Shown: positions 44,779 through 53,828 of the stretch, piece by piece | Numbering within the stretch: the first letter of the stretch is position 1 | Layout of the letters: each line of letters opens with the position of its first letter | NCBI GenBank assembly: GCA_002307135.1 | Contig: DBTQ01000032.1 | Span: 11,217-75,216, forward strand | Reading direction: 5' to 3' | DNA: 64,000 nt | From: Bacteroidetes bacterium UBA1312 | GTDB taxonomy: Bacteria; Bacteroidota; Bacteroidia; Chitinophagales; Chitinophagaceae | Program-made: the position numbers and the translations under genes | The notes under the pieces: model-generated | The model's input: only the letters and a program-made list of their open reading frames with translations | What the model was told of the DNA's origin: nothing | Databases searched by the model: none

Positions 44779-45315
44779 ATGATACTTTCTGATACACGTA
44801 TTCTTGAAGAAATAGCAAAAGGCACCATCTTGATCGAACCTTATGACAGGGCCTGCCTCGGTACCAATTCTTATGATGTACACTTGGGCAAACATCTGGC
44901 GACCTATATGGATAAAGAGCTTGATGCCAAAAAGCATAATACGATAGCGCATTTCGAAATCCCAGAAGAAGGCTTTGTTTTGCAGCCGGGTACGTTATAC
45001 CTTGGTGTTACTGAAGAGTACACGGAAACACATGCACACGTTCCTTTCTTAGAAGGTAAATCTTCTACAGGTCGTTTGGGGATAGATATACATGCTACCG
45101 CCGGGAAAGGCGATGTTGGCTTTTGTAATACATGGACGTTGGAAATATCTTGCGTACATCCGGTAAGAATATATGCTGGGATGCCGATTGGTCAATTAAT
45201 TTATTTCCCTGTAGATGGTGAAGTGATTAATAAATATAATACCAAACTGAATGCAAAATATACGGGTCGTACCATCAGACCAGTAGAGAGTATGATGTGG
45301 AAAAATAAGTTCTAG
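44779..45315 (+). CDS. dcd: dCTP deaminase
   Basis: 178 residues. It turns dCTP into dUTP (or dUMP in bifunctional forms), feeding thymidylate synthesis. Family motifs: MILSDTRILEEI at the start, CLGTNSYDVHLG (about 29-40), the catalytic region FLEGKSSTGRLGIDIHATAGKGDVGFCNTWTLEI (about 90-124, with the nucleotide-phosphate SSTGR and catalytic Glu in LEI), and IYAGMPIGQLIYF. The C-terminal NAKYTGR is typical. Complete. It is 68 bases before metH, so the two may share a transcript. Confidence 0.96.
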   Translation: MILSDTRILEEIAKGTILIEPYDRACLGTNSYDVHLGKHLATYMDKELDAKKHNTIAHFEIPEEGFVLQPGTLYLGVTEEYTETHAHVPFLEGKSSTGRLGIDIHATAGKGDVGFCNTWTLEISCVHPVRIYAGMPIGQLIYFPVDGEVINKYNTKLNAKYTGRTIRPVESMMWKNKF

Positions 45316-45383
45316 TATTGAATTGTTTTGTGGTTTTGACCGCGCCAAATTTTCCCCATTTTCAAATTACGATTTAGTATAGC

Positions 45384-48089
45384 ATGTCCACAATATACCC
45401 TTTTCTGCGGCTTAGCGGCTTAGAGCCTTTAGTTGTTCGCCCCGAGACCAATTTCGTGAATGTTGGTGAACGAACTAATGTTACGGGCTCGAAGAAATTT
45501 GCCCGACTTATCAGAGAAAATAAATACGAAGAAGCATTATCGGTAGCACGGCAGCAAGTAGAAGGCGGTGCTCAGGTCATAGATGTGAACATGGATGATG
45601 CGCTACTTGATGGCGTATATGCAATGACCACTTTTTTGAATTTAATGCAGAGTGAACCGGATATTGCACGTATCCCAGTGATGATTGATTCCTCTAAGTT
45701 CTCTATTATTGAAGCGGGTTTGAAATGTGTGCAGGGCAAGTGTATCGTCAACTCGATTTCGATGAAAGAAGGAGAAGCGAAATTTATTGAGCAGGCTAAG
45801 ATTTGCAAAATATTTGGTGCGGCAGTTATTGTAATGGCGTTTGATGAAGAGGGCCAAGCAGATACACTACAGCGTCGTGTTACTATTTGCGAACGTGCAT
45901 ATAAAATATTGACAGAACAAGTAGGCTTTCATCCTGAAGATATTATTTTCGATCTCAATATTTTTGCAATAGCTACAGGGATTGAAGAGCATAATAACTA
46001 TGCAGTTGATTTTATTGAAGCAACTCGGATTGTAAAACAAAAGATGCCACTCACCAAAGTAAGTGGTGGAGTGAGTAATGTTTCTTTTTCATTTAGAGGG
46101 AATGACCATGTCCGAGAAGCTATTCATAGCGTGTTCTTACTCCATGCTATACAAGCAGGAATGGACATGGGTATTGTCAATGCTGGGCAATTACAAATTT
46201 ATGATCAGATAGAGCCTGAGCTTCGAGAACTGTGCGAGGATATCGTACTGAATCGTAGGCCTGATGCTACCGAAAGATTGGTGACTTTTGCGGATACTAT
46301 AAAAGTGGCTGGCAAAGAACAGAAAAAGGATGATGCTTGGCGGAGTCTGACCGTTGAGCAACGTTTAACTCATGCACTTGTAAATGGTATTACTGACTTT
46401 ATAGATATAGATACAGAAGAAGCCCGGTTGAAATATCCTCGTCCACTACATGTGATAGAAGGTCCACTGATGGATGGTATGAATGTAGTTGGAGATTTGT
46501 TTGGTAGCGGTAAAATGTTTCTACCGCAGGTAGTAAAGAGCGCGCGAGTAATGAAGAAAAGCGTTGCGTGGCTCACGCCATTTATTGAAGAGGAAAAGTT
46601 GAATAATCCTCTTGCCTTACAAGGTGGTGCGGCTAAAATATTGATGGCCACTGTTAAGGGTGATGTACATGATATTGGTAAAAATATTGTAGGTGTTGTG
46701 CTAGCTTGTAATGGCTATGATATTATAGATATGGGTGTGATGGTACCTGCGGATAAGATACTTGAACGGGCTATACTCGAAAATGTGGATATTATAGGTC
46801 TTAGTGGATTAATTACACCATCGCTTGATGAGATGGTGCATGTAGCAAAAGAAATGAAACGACGGGGCATGACTCAACCGTTGTTGATAGGAGGTGCCAC
46901 CACTTCGCGCACACATACGGCAGTGAAGATTGCACAAGAATATGATAATGGTGTCGTTTATGTACTAGACGCTAGTCGATCTGTAACTGTAGCCGGGACT
47001 TTATTGAATCCGGATAATAAAGAGCAATACCTGCAAAGTATTAAAGACGAATATGTGCAATTACGACATGACTTTGCGAACAAGAAAACTATTAAGTCTT
47101 ATCTTACTTTCAAAGAGGCACAACAAAATCCTGTAGCTATATCTTGGGACGATTATACACCACCAGTGCCAACGTTTACAGGAATGCGGCCATTTGTGGA
47201 TTATGATCTTAATGAAATAAGGCAATACATTGATTGGGGGCCGTTTTTTATTACTTGGGAAATGAGAGGCAAGTACCCTGATATACTTAGTGACCCACAT
47301 GCAGGTATAGAGGCAACAAAACTATTCAATGATGCCAATGCAATGTTGGATAAAATAATAGCGGATAAATGGCTCATAGCTAAAGGTGTTTTAGGTTTTT
47401 GGCAAGCTGAAAAAGTGGCACCGGATACAATCGTTTTGCCTAATCCGAAAGGCGATGGGAAAGCCGTCAGATTGGAATCATTAAGACAACAAATTAAGAA
47501 GGCGGCAGGCCAACCACAATATTCATTAGCAGATTTCATTAAACCCTCTCCATCTGATAAAAACTGGAATGAATCGCCTACAGATTACATAGGTGCATTT
47601 GCGGTTTCAATTCATGGTATTGAAACTCACTTAGCAGGTTTTGCTGCTGCACATGACGATTACAATAAAATAATGCTGCAAGCAATTGCAGATCGGCTTG
47701 CAGAAGCTTTTGCCGAAGTATTGCACCTTCGTACCCGTAAAGAATTTTGGGCCTATGCGAAGGATGAAAATATGCAAATGTCGGAATTGGTGAAAGAAAC
47801 CTACAGGGGAATTCGACCGGCTCCAGGCTATCCTGCATGTCCGGATCATACTGAGAAAATAAAACTGTTTGAGTTGTTGGATGCTACAGAAGTAGCCGGT
47901 ATTACGCTAACGGAATCTTTAGCTATGTATCCTGGGGCTGCTGTTTGCGGTTGGTATTTTAGCCATCCTCAAAGTAGTTATTTTGGAATTGGTAAAATTA
48001 CAGAAGACCAGTTGGAAGATTATGCTGCAAGAAAGGGTATGAGTATTGAAGAAGCAACAAAATGGCTGTCGCCAAATTTAGAAGCATAA
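45384..48089 (+). CDS. metH: Cobalamin-dependent methionine synthase, folate/B12/activation part
   Basis: 901 residues: lacks the N-terminal homocysteine-binding module (about 330 residues of the classical 1200), as in the split MetH of many Bacteroidota. Domains: pterin-binding ([16 protein letters not shown], about 25-40), B12 cap, cobalamin-binding with the lower-ligand His in [10 protein letters not shown] (about 431-440) and [13 protein letters not shown], and the AdoMet activation domain with [15 protein letters not shown] (about 812-826). It methylates homocysteine with methyl-tetrahydrofolate, if a homocysteine module is supplied by another gene, which is not in this window. The leader is too short for a cobalamin riboswitch. 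Confidence 0.96.
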   Translation: MSTIYPFLRLSGLEPLVVRPETNFVNVGERTNVTGSKKFARLIRENKYEEALSVARQQVEGGAQVIDVNMDDALLDGVYAMTTFLNLMQSEPDIARIPVMIDSSKFSIIEAGLKCVQGKCIVNSISMKEGEAKFIEQAKICKIFGAAVIVMAFDEEGQADTLQRRVTICERAYKILTEQVGFHPEDIIFDLNIFAIATGIEEHNNYAVDFIEATRIVKQKMPLTKVSGGVSNVSFSFRGNDHVREAIHSVFLLHAIQAGMDMGIVNAGQLQIYDQIEPELRELCEDIVLNRRPDATERLVTFADTIKVAGKEQKKDDAWRSLTVEQRLTHALVNGITDFIDIDTEEARLKYPRPLHVIEGPLMDGMNVVGDLFGSGKMFLPQVVKSARVMKKSVAWLTPFIEEEKLNNPLALQGGAAKILMATVKGDVHDIGKNIVGVVLACNGYDIIDMGVMVPADKILERAILENVDIIGLSGLITPSLDEMVHVAKEMKRRGMTQPLLIGGATTSRTHTAVKIAQEYDNGVVYVLDASRSVTVAGTLLNPDNKEQYLQSIKDEYVQLRHDFANKKTIKSYLTFKEAQQNPVAISWDDYTPPVPTFTGMRPFVDYDLNEIRQYIDWGPFFITWEMRGKYPDILSDPHAGIEATKLFNDANAMLDKIIADKWLIAKGVLGFWQAEKVAPDTIVLPNPKGDGKAVRLESLRQQIKKAAGQPQYSLADFIKPSPSDKNWNESPTDYIGAFAVSIHGIETHLAGFAAAHDDYNKIMLQAIADRLAEAFAEVLHLRTRKEFWAYAKDENMQMSELVKETYRGIRPAPGYPACPDHTEKIKLFELLDATEVAGITLTESLAMYPGAAVCGWYFSHPQSSYFGIGKITEDQLEDYAARKGMSIEEATKWLSPNLEA

Positions 48090-48092
48090 TAA

Positions 48093-48749
48093 ATGGATAA
48101 CGAAAATAAAAAGAAAATAGTTGTACGGAATATTCCTGCAACTATCGTTTCAGTAGGATTGCACCCGGTATTTATACCTCTTTTAAGTTGTATCGCATTG
48201 TATTACATCGTGCCACAAAGCTTCGCTTCGCTCAACTCAAGAGCATTGACAGAATGGTTTGGAACAGTCTTTGTCAATACTATACTTTTCCCTATTATTC
48301 TAATACTATTGCTAAAGGGCTTAGGCTTTATCAAAAGCATATATTTACGTGACGTAAAAGAACGCATAATACCGCTTATTGGAACTATGGTGTTTTATTT
48401 TTGGGCGTATTGGGCTATAAAAAATGCACCCGAGTTAAAAGCACCACAAGTTGCAAAGACACTATTTTTAGGCAATTATTGGGGCGTAATTTTGGTATTC
48501 ATTATTACTATTTTTTACAAAATAAGTATGCATACATCTGCTATCGGCAGTTTTGTCGGATTGATAATTGTCCTCATGATTATTACCAAATCATTGCTGT
48601 TTATTCCGTTTTTAATTGCATTATTGGCGGCAGTACTTGTTGGTTGGGCTCGCTATTCACTTGGAGCGCACCAATTAAAGGAAATATGGATGGGCTATGT
48701 CGTTGGGATTGTGGTACAAATTGCGGCATTTATTTACACCTCGCTTTAA
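48093..48749 (+). CDS. PAP2-like integral membrane protein
   Basis: 218 residues, about 6 membrane helices. Remnants of the PAP2 phosphatase signature are visible: RDVKERIIPL (about 86-95, for K-x6-RP), KISMHTSAIGSF (about 145-156, for PSGH), and ARYSLGAHQLKEIWMG (about 189-204, for SR-x5-H-x3-D). The second and third histidines are kept, while the first motif is altered, so phosphatase activity is uncertain. It follows metH by three bases, almost certainly co-transcribed; the functional link is unclear. Confidence 0.78.
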   Translation: MDNENKKKIVVRNIPATIVSVGLHPVFIPLLSCIALYYIVPQSFASLNSRALTEWFGTVFVNTILFPIILILLLKGLGFIKSIYLRDVKERIIPLIGTMVFYFWAYWAIKNAPELKAPQVAKTLFLGNYWGVILVFIITIFYKISMHTSAIGSFVGLIIVLMIITKSLLFIPFLIALLAAVLVGWARYSLGAHQLKEIWMGYVVGIVVQIAAFIYTSL

Positions 48750-48786
48750 TCATTTTAATGGTTGAGAAATGATTAAAATTAAGATG

Positions 48787-49677
48787 CTATTTATTGTATT
48801 GTAATGCCCAATTAGCATTAGATGAGTTAAGCGAGTTAATATATTGCTCTTTCCTTCGTAAGGTAATAATTGATAAGATCGTAGGCAGTAACCAACCCCA
48901 ATGGGATATTTTTTTTGTGATCATTTGGAACAAGTATGCCTTAGGTGCGGGTTGTACATTAGGTTCTCCATATTGTATTGTAGAAAATTTCTTTTCTATT
49001 TCGTTTGAGTCCAAAATGGTGTTTGCATATAAAGGGAATTGGTCTCTATTCGTTAATATTTCATCTAGGCTTTTTCTTCCACCAACAGAATTGAAATCGG
49101 GTTTTAAATCAGCATCGACAAAAAACCATTTATTATTAATATTAGCTTCGAGGGTGTAATGCCCAACAAGACCAACTTTTCGGGTTGTAATGCCTAATCG
49201 GGAGCAGGCGGCCATAATTACAATACTGATCTGACTGCAAGAAGCGACATCGTCTTTTAATATGTCGTCTGGTATTACTTTCGCGGAGAGGTCCCTCCAA
49301 ATAAATTTACCAGCTAATACGGCTATCCAGTTTTCGCGCATTCCATAAATAGAATAAGCATGAATAAAGCGACTTCTTACTATATTCGTCACTTCTTCAA
49401 GAAGAGCTCTTTTGTCTTCGGGGTGTGGAATGTGTTGACGAGTGTATGTAACAAGATTGTCGATATTATGGATGTTTTGGGCTAGTTTTTTGTCAAAAAA
49501 ATCGGGTGCCTGAAAATCATTTTTGCTACTATTTTTATTTTGTTTTTTTGTATTTATGTCGGCATTTGAGTCGAACGGATGTATAAAGTCATTGGGTAAC
49601 AAATTCATTGTCAGCATTATAAATGCTAATAATGTCCAAAATGGAGGGTTGTGGAGCAATTTTCGTATCGGTTTCAA
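48787..49677 (-). CDS. Membrane protein with transglutaminase-like domain
   Basis: 296 residues. A membrane helix near the start (about 12-30), a Lys/Asn/Ser-rich linker, then a transglutaminase-like papain fold: Cys in DDVASCSQISIVIMAACSRLGI (about 145-166), His in VGLVGHYTLEANI (about 171-184) and Asp in WFFVDADLKPDF (about 188-199), the C-H-D triad. A second hydrophobic helix is near the end (HWGWLLPTILSIITL). Such proteins can be peptidases or amidases linked to cell-wall or polysaccharide work; no substrate can be inferred. It converges with the PAP2-like gene. Confidence 0.75.
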   Translation of the reverse strand: MKPIRKLLHNPPFWTLLAFIMLTMNLLPNDFIHPFDSNADINTKKQNKNSSKNDFQAPDFFDKKLAQNIHNIDNLVTYTRQHIPHPEDKRALLEEVTNIVRSRFIHAYSIYGMRENWIAVLAGKFIWRDLSAKVIPDDILKDDVASCSQISIVIMAACSRLGITTRKVGLVGHYTLEANINNKWFFVDADLKPDFNSVGGRKSLDEILTNRDQFPLYANTILDSNEIEKKFSTIQYGEPNVQPAPKAYLFQMITKKISHWGWLLPTILSIITLRRKEQYINSLNSSNANWALQYNK

Positions 49678-50175
49678 TAGAGTTTCAATGGTATTTATAA
49701 TAAAATTATTTAATTTTTTATTTCATTAAATTGTTTTTGAAAAATGATTCGAGATTAAATGTTAATCTTACAAAACTAATAAAATTGTCTTTCAAATCCT
49801 GTTAATATTTGTTAAAATAACATTAGTCATATTTAAAATTATATTTTTTATTAGTTTAAATAAAAATAATTTATTTGATTTGTATTTTTGAAAATCGCAA
49901 CAATGCTATATTATTTATTGTCGGTAAGTAAAAGTGAAATTTAGACAAGCAAGAGACTATAGAATTATGTCAAAGTTTAATTACAAAAACAAGAATTGCA
50001 GAATTCATTATTGCCAATGAGCTCAAGGGCATAAGGTTAATTTGATGACTTACTTATATCATTTTACAGTGCTTGTTACAATGGTTTACCGACTATTCGC
50101 CGACGGTATCTCAATTTTGTATTATTTGGTGCATTTCTTTGTTACTTTTGAAATTCATTCAATACTTATTGTACT
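49678..50175. other. 498-base AT-rich intergenic region
   Basis: This is the largest gap of the window, between the divergent transglutaminase-like gene and lepB. The first 250 bases are extremely AT-rich and hold no clear hairpin, tRNA or gene. Around 49930-50040 is a less biased stretch with an open frame but no good start. A -7 box for lepB is at 50143-50150. Confidence 0.6.
50143..50150 (+). promoter_or_regulatory. -7 promoter box TACTTTTG for lepB
   Basis: An exact TAnnTTTG, 25 bases before the ATG at 50176. A TTTG lies 23 bases upstream (50116-50119), slightly beyond the usual -33 distance. Confidence 0.45.
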
Positions 50176-51360
50176 ATGCGATTTGCATTTTGGAAAAAGA
50201 AAAAGGAGAATCCGAATAAAAAGAAAAAGCCGGTTTGGCGTGAATGGCTCGATGCCGGTCTATTTGCAATTGTAGCTGCAACAATCATTCGTACATTTTT
50301 TATCGAAGCATATACGATACCTACACCATCTATGGAGGGAAGTATGCTGGTAAACGACTTTTTGTTTGTTAGTAAACTGGCTTATGGTCCACGTATTCCT
50401 AATACTCCGCTTGCGATTCCATTAGTACATAACACTTTTATGGGTGGCAAATCATATTCTGAAGCTGTACATTGGAAGTATCATCGTTTGCCGGGTTTTG
50501 GCAATGTGGAGCGCAATGATGTGGTCGTTTTCAATTTTCCAAATGGAGATACAGTAGTTGCTGAAAAGGCAGAATTTGATTACTATGATATTTGTCGTCA
50601 GGAAGGTGGACGTGAAGTGGTCAATACAAAATATACTATTATTACTCGCCCTGTTGATAAAAAAGAAAACTATATCAAACGCTGTATTGGTATTTCAGGT
50701 GATAAGATTCAAGTAATTGATGGCATTGTTTATGTCAATGATAAACCGGGACAAGTATTCCCTCATTCTAAGATGCATTATATTGTTGAAACAAATGCTG
50801 GATTAACATCTGACTTTTTGGAAGATAATGGCATTCAAATTCTTGATGCAAGTGGGAATAAATACAGGTTAAGTATTCCTAACGATAAGTTGGATATGGT
50901 AAAAAAAATGCCTGGTATAGTTTCATTCAGATTAGAAGAATTGCCTAGAAATTCTACAGCGGATATGGCATTCCCTCAGGATCCAGCGAACTTTCAATGG
51001 AATAGAGATAATTATGGCCCTTTAGTGGTGCCAAAGAAAGGCGTAACGGTAACACTTACTCCGCAAAATATAGCGATGTACAGAAGGATTATTGCAATTT
51101 ACGAGGCTAATACTTTTGAAGAAAAGGGAGGTAAGTTTATAATCAACGGTAAAGAAACAGCAAGCTATACATTCAAAATGGACTATTATTGGATGATGGG
51201 GGATAATCGCCATGACTCTGCGGATTCCCGCTTTTGGGGCTTTGTGCCTGAAGACCATGTTGTGGGTAAGGCATCTTTTGTTTGGTTGAGTTATGAGGCA
51301 AGTTTGATACATCTTCGTTGGAGCCGCTTATTCCGTAGTGTATCTTCGTTGAGTAAATAA
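50176..51360 (+). CDS. lepB: Signal peptidase I
   Basis: 394 residues. It removes signal peptides from exported proteins at the outer face of the inner membrane. Lys-rich N-terminus, one membrane helix (about 27-45), catalytic Ser52 in TIPTPSMEGSM, catalytic Lys168 in NYIKRCIG, and the box E motif MMGDNRHDSADSRFWGFVP (about 340-358). Between the two catalytic residues and after box D it carries long insertions (about 60-150 and 185-325), so it is about 120 residues longer than average, a feature of Bacteroidota enzymes. The cytochrome gene follows by 16 bases. Confidence 0.96.
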   Translation: MRFAFWKKKKENPNKKKKPVWREWLDAGLFAIVAATIIRTFFIEAYTIPTPSMEGSMLVNDFLFVSKLAYGPRIPNTPLAIPLVHNTFMGGKSYSEAVHWKYHRLPGFGNVERNDVVVFNFPNGDTVVAEKAEFDYYDICRQEGGREVVNTKYTIITRPVDKKENYIKRCIGISGDKIQVIDGIVYVNDKPGQVFPHSKMHYIVETNAGLTSDFLEDNGIQILDASGNKYRLSIPNDKLDMVKKMPGIVSFRLEELPRNSTADMAFPQDPANFQWNRDNYGPLVVPKKGVTVTLTPQNIAMYRRIIAIYEANTFEEKGGKFIINGKETASYTFKMDYYWMMGDNRHDSADSRFWGFVPEDHVVGKASFVWLSYEASLIHLRWSRLFRSVSSLSK

Positions 51361-51376
51361 TGTTTAAATAGTCGAT

Positions 51377-51760
51377 ATGAAAAGAAAGTATTGCATATTA
51401 ATGTTTGGTTTGCCGCTTTTTTTGCTGGCTTGCGGGAACAATAATAATACAATAAAGACGGAAGCACCAAATCAATCAAGTAGTGCAAATGTGACTGCTT
51501 CGGCCATATTTACTGCTAAATGTGCTTTGTGCCACGATTTGCAAAGAGACAAGATAGGTCCGGCTTTGGCTGGTGCTACTTCCCGTTGGGGTAATGATAA
51601 CGTGAAACTGAAATCTTTTATCAGAAATTCTCAACAAGTGATTGGCGGAGGTGACGCTTATGCATCTACCTTATATCAAAAATGGCATAGTTCAGTTATG
51701 CCATCGTTCCCTGATTTGACAGATGAGGAGCTCAATCTATTAGTCGATTATATAAAATAA
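51377..51760 (+). CDS. Monoheme cytochrome c lipoprotein
   Basis: 127 residues with a lipoprotein signal (lipobox LFLLACG, about 14-20), a Ser/Asn-rich linker, and a class I cytochrome c domain. Heme-binding CALCH at about 50-54 and the Met ligand in VMPSFPDL (about 111-118). It is a membrane-anchored periplasmic electron carrier; the partner oxidase or dehydrogenase is not in view. It lies 16 bases after lepB and ends at a strong terminator. Confidence 0.9.
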   Translation: MKRKYCILMFGLPLFLLACGNNNNTIKTEAPNQSSSANVTASAIFTAKCALCHDLQRDKIGPALAGATSRWGNDNVKLKSFIRNSQQVIGGGDAYASTLYQKWHSSVMPSFPDLTDEELNLLVDYIK

Positions 51761-51776
51761 ACGATTCAATTTATAG

Positions 51777-51817
51777 CATGGGTAGTCAATTTTTAATTGG
51801 CTACCCGTGTTTTTTTA
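51777..51817 (+). terminator. Intrinsic terminator after the cytochrome gene
   Basis: A stem of 14 pairs (arms 51777-51790 and 51796-51809, with two G-U pairs) and a five-base loop, followed by a run of seven Ts to 51817. Confidence 0.85.
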
Positions 51818-51863
51818 GTATTATATAAGGGCATTTGATGAAGTTGGCTCCAAATAAAAAATG

Positions 51864-51871
51864 TAGTTTTG
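51864..51871 (+). promoter_or_regulatory. -7 promoter box TAGTTTTG for rocD
   Basis: An exact TAnnTTTG. The predicted start site (about 51875-51878) falls on the first ATG (51876), so translation should begin at the ATG of 51888. Confidence 0.5.
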
Positions 51872-51887
51872 CCAAATGTTAACAACT

Positions 51888-53114
51888 ATGAACATTTCAG
51901 AAAAAACACAACAATATTTAACGCAGGAAGAAGAATTTGGAGCTCATAATTATCATCCGCTACCGGTAGTTTTAGATAAAGGTGCAGGTGTGTATTTGTG
52001 GGATGTAGATGGCAAACGGTATTATGATTTCCTTTCGGGGTATTCGGCTGTCAATCAGGGACATTGCCATCCTCGCATTATCAAGGTATTAATAGATCAA
52101 GCTCAAAAACTGACGCTTACTTCGCGCGCATTTCACAATAATTTGATGGGGGAATACGCACAATACATTACAGCATATTTTGGATACGACAAAGTTCTAC
52201 CTATGAATACTGGTGTTGAAGCTGTTGAGACGGCTTTGAAACTGGCTCGGCGTTGGGGCTATGAGGTGAAAGGTATTCCGTCGGGAGCTGCAAAAATTTT
52301 GGTTTGTGAAAATAATTTTCATGGACGTACACTTAATGTTATTTCGTTTAGTAATGATCCATCAGCTCAAATTAATTATGGCCCGTTTATGCCTGGTTAT
52401 GAAATTGTGCCGTTCAATAATATTAATGCATTGCAAGACGCATTAAAAGACCCAAATGTAGCCGGCTTTCTTATTGAACCAATACAAGGAGAAGCTGGTG
52501 TTGTTGTTCCTGACGAAGGTTATTTGAATAAAGCGGCGGCTCTTTGTAAGGCTGCGAATGTATTGTTCATTGCAGACGAAATTCAAACAGGTTTAGGTCG
52601 AACGGGTAAATTGCTTGCATGTGACCATGAAGAAGTTCGAGCCGATATTGTAATATTGGGGAAAGCTTTGTCTGGTGGGACTTTACCTGTATCTGCGGTA
52701 TTGGCAGACAATGAGATCATGATGCTCATTAAGCCGGGGCAGCACGGGAGTACTTATGGCGGTAACCCTCTTGCTTGTGCTGTTGCAATAGAAGCGCTTA
52801 AAGTACTGAAAGAAGAAAATATGTGCGAAAACGCTACAGTTCAAGGTGACTATCTTAGGTCTCAATTAATAGCGATTGGTAGTCCTTACATTCAACTAGT
52901 GCGGGGTAAAGGGTTATTTACTGCTATAATAATTGGCCACCCATCTTTAGGTCAAGATGCAGCAATGGATCTATGTCTGAAAATGATGGAAAATGGATTG
53001 CTTGCCAAACCTACCCATGGCGATAAAATTCGTTTTGCGCCACCACTTACTATTACGCGTTCGCAAATCGATGAGTGCATTACAATTATCAAAAAAAGTC
53101 TAGATCAACTGTAA
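51888..53114 (+). CDS. rocD: Ornithine aminotransferase
   Basis: About 408 residues, fold-type I PLP enzyme that converts ornithine and 2-oxoglutarate into glutamate semialdehyde and glutamate. The opening [25 protein letters not shown] and [15 protein letters not shown] are diagnostic for this enzyme among class III aminotransferases. Others: [39 protein letters not shown] (PLP Asp) and the PLP Lys in LGKALSGG (about 250). The ATG at 51888 is preferred over 51876 because of the promoter position. A monocistronic unit with a strong terminator. Confidence 0.95.
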   Translation: MNISEKTQQYLTQEEEFGAHNYHPLPVVLDKGAGVYLWDVDGKRYYDFLSGYSAVNQGHCHPRIIKVLIDQAQKLTLTSRAFHNNLMGEYAQYITAYFGYDKVLPMNTGVEAVETALKLARRWGYEVKGIPSGAAKILVCENNFHGRTLNVISFSNDPSAQINYGPFMPGYEIVPFNNINALQDALKDPNVAGFLIEPIQGEAGVVVPDEGYLNKAAALCKAANVLFIADEIQTGLGRTGKLLACDHEEVRADIVILGKALSGGTLPVSAVLADNEIMMLIKPGQHGSTYGGNPLACAVAIEALKVLKEENMCENATVQGDYLRSQLIAIGSPYIQLVRGKGLFTAIIIGHPSLGQDAAMDLCLKMMENGLLAKPTHGDKIRFAPPLTITRSQIDECITIIKKSLDQL

Positions 53115-53136
53115 TTTATACTACTATTTTGCCCTT

Positions 53137-53179
53137 ATTAAAAATGCCGCGAAACAATATGTTTCGCGGCATTTTTAAT
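53137..53179. terminator. Bidirectional terminator, 20-bp perfect stem
   Basis: Arms 53137-53156 and 53160-53179 are exact reverse complements with a three-base loop and a GC-rich core (TGCCGCGAAACA). It separates rocD and the glutathione peroxidase gene, which converge. Confidence 0.9.
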
Positions 53180-53197
53180 AATAAATAACTTGAATGA

Positions 53198-53746
53198 TTA
53201 TTTAATGGCGGTTAAAATTTCTTCACTGTCAGGCTTTGTTGCAGGAGGAAATACAGCAATTAGATTCCCTTTCTCATCGATCAAATATTTTTGAAAGTTC
53301 CATTTTACATCCGAATCCATAAATCCGTTGTATTTCTTTTCGGTCAACCATTGGTATATCGCTGCCATTTTTTTACCTTTCACAGATATTTTGGCTGCCA
53401 TAGGAAATGTTACACCATAATTTTTTTGGCAAAATGTAGCAATCTCTTTGCTGTCTCCAGGTTCCTGAAATAAGAAATTATTTGCAGGAAATCCTATGAT
53501 TACAAGCTTGTCTTTATGTGATTCATATATCTTTTCTAGGGCTTCGTATTGGGGTGTATAACCACATTTAGAAGCCGTGTTGACAATCAAAATTTTCTTT
53601 CCCTTAAACTTTGCAAAATCAATAGTTTCTCCTTCCGTTAGTGCAGGGACTTTAAATTCATAAATTGTCTTAGGGATGTTTTCGCTCGTTGCCGACGGTG
53701 TCGCAAAAAACAAATATTTTAAAAAGAACATAATAGTAAGAGACAT
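53198..53746 (-). CDS. Thioredoxin-type glutathione peroxidase
   Basis: 182 residues; ATG 53746, or 53731 five codons later. A short hydrophobic start (MFFLKYLFFATPSA) suggests export or membrane anchoring. Peroxidatic Cys in NTASKCGYTPQY (about 60), the second motif GFPANNFLFQEPGD (where the Gln of the classical GFPCNQF is Asn), the resolving-Cys region ATFCQKNYGVTFPM, and the third motif VKWNFQKYLID. It likely reduces peroxides with thioredoxin-like donors, probably in the periplasm. The promoter box lies at 53771-53778. Confidence 0.92.
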   Translation of the reverse strand: MSLTIMFFLKYLFFATPSATSENIPKTIYEFKVPALTEGETIDFAKFKGKKILIVNTASKCGYTPQYEALEKIYESHKDKLVIIGFPANNFLFQEPGDSKEIATFCQKNYGVTFPMAAKISVKGKKMAAIYQWLTEKKYNGFMDSDVKWNFQKYLIDEKGNLIAVFPPATKPDSEEILTAIK

Positions 53747-53770
53747 TTTTTTTGAGTGGTTTTATTTTTA

Positions 53771-53778
53771 CAAACCTA
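53771..53778 (-). promoter_or_regulatory. -7 promoter box TAGGTTTG for the glutathione peroxidase gene
   Basis: An exact TAnnTTTG on the minus strand, 25 bases before the ATG at 53746, back to back with the box at 53814-53821 for the divergent gene. Confidence 0.5.
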
Positions 53779-53813
53779 CACAACTTTATGCAATGGTTCC
53801 ATAAAACAAATAG

Positions 53814-53821
53814 TATTTTTG
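53814..53821 (+). promoter_or_regulatory. -7 promoter box TATTTTTG for the Big_5 lipoprotein gene
   Basis: An exact TAnnTTTG. The G lies only eight bases before the ATG, so the predicted message starts 1-4 bases before its start codon (near-leaderless). Confidence 0.5.
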
Positions 53822-53828
53822 CGGGCAA

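Noticed and set aside
45316..45383. Cobalamin riboswitch before metH
   Set aside because: Only 68 bases separate dcd from metH, far too few for a B12 aptamer, and no B12-box-like sequence is visible.
45384..48089. metH as a truncated pseudogene
   Set aside because: The missing N-terminal module is typical of split MetH in Bacteroidota, and all remaining domains are intact with a good start.
48745..48777. AT-rich 11-bp inverted repeat at the end of the PAP2-like gene
   Set aside because: The stem has almost no GC pairs and overlaps the coding end; it might be a weak terminator, but the evidence is not enough to list it.
50042..50275. 77-residue frame overlapping the start of lepB
   Set aside because: Its last third is the lepB N-terminus in another frame, and the -7 box of lepB lies inside it. 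The hydrophobic first part is explained by AT-rich, T-heavy sequence.
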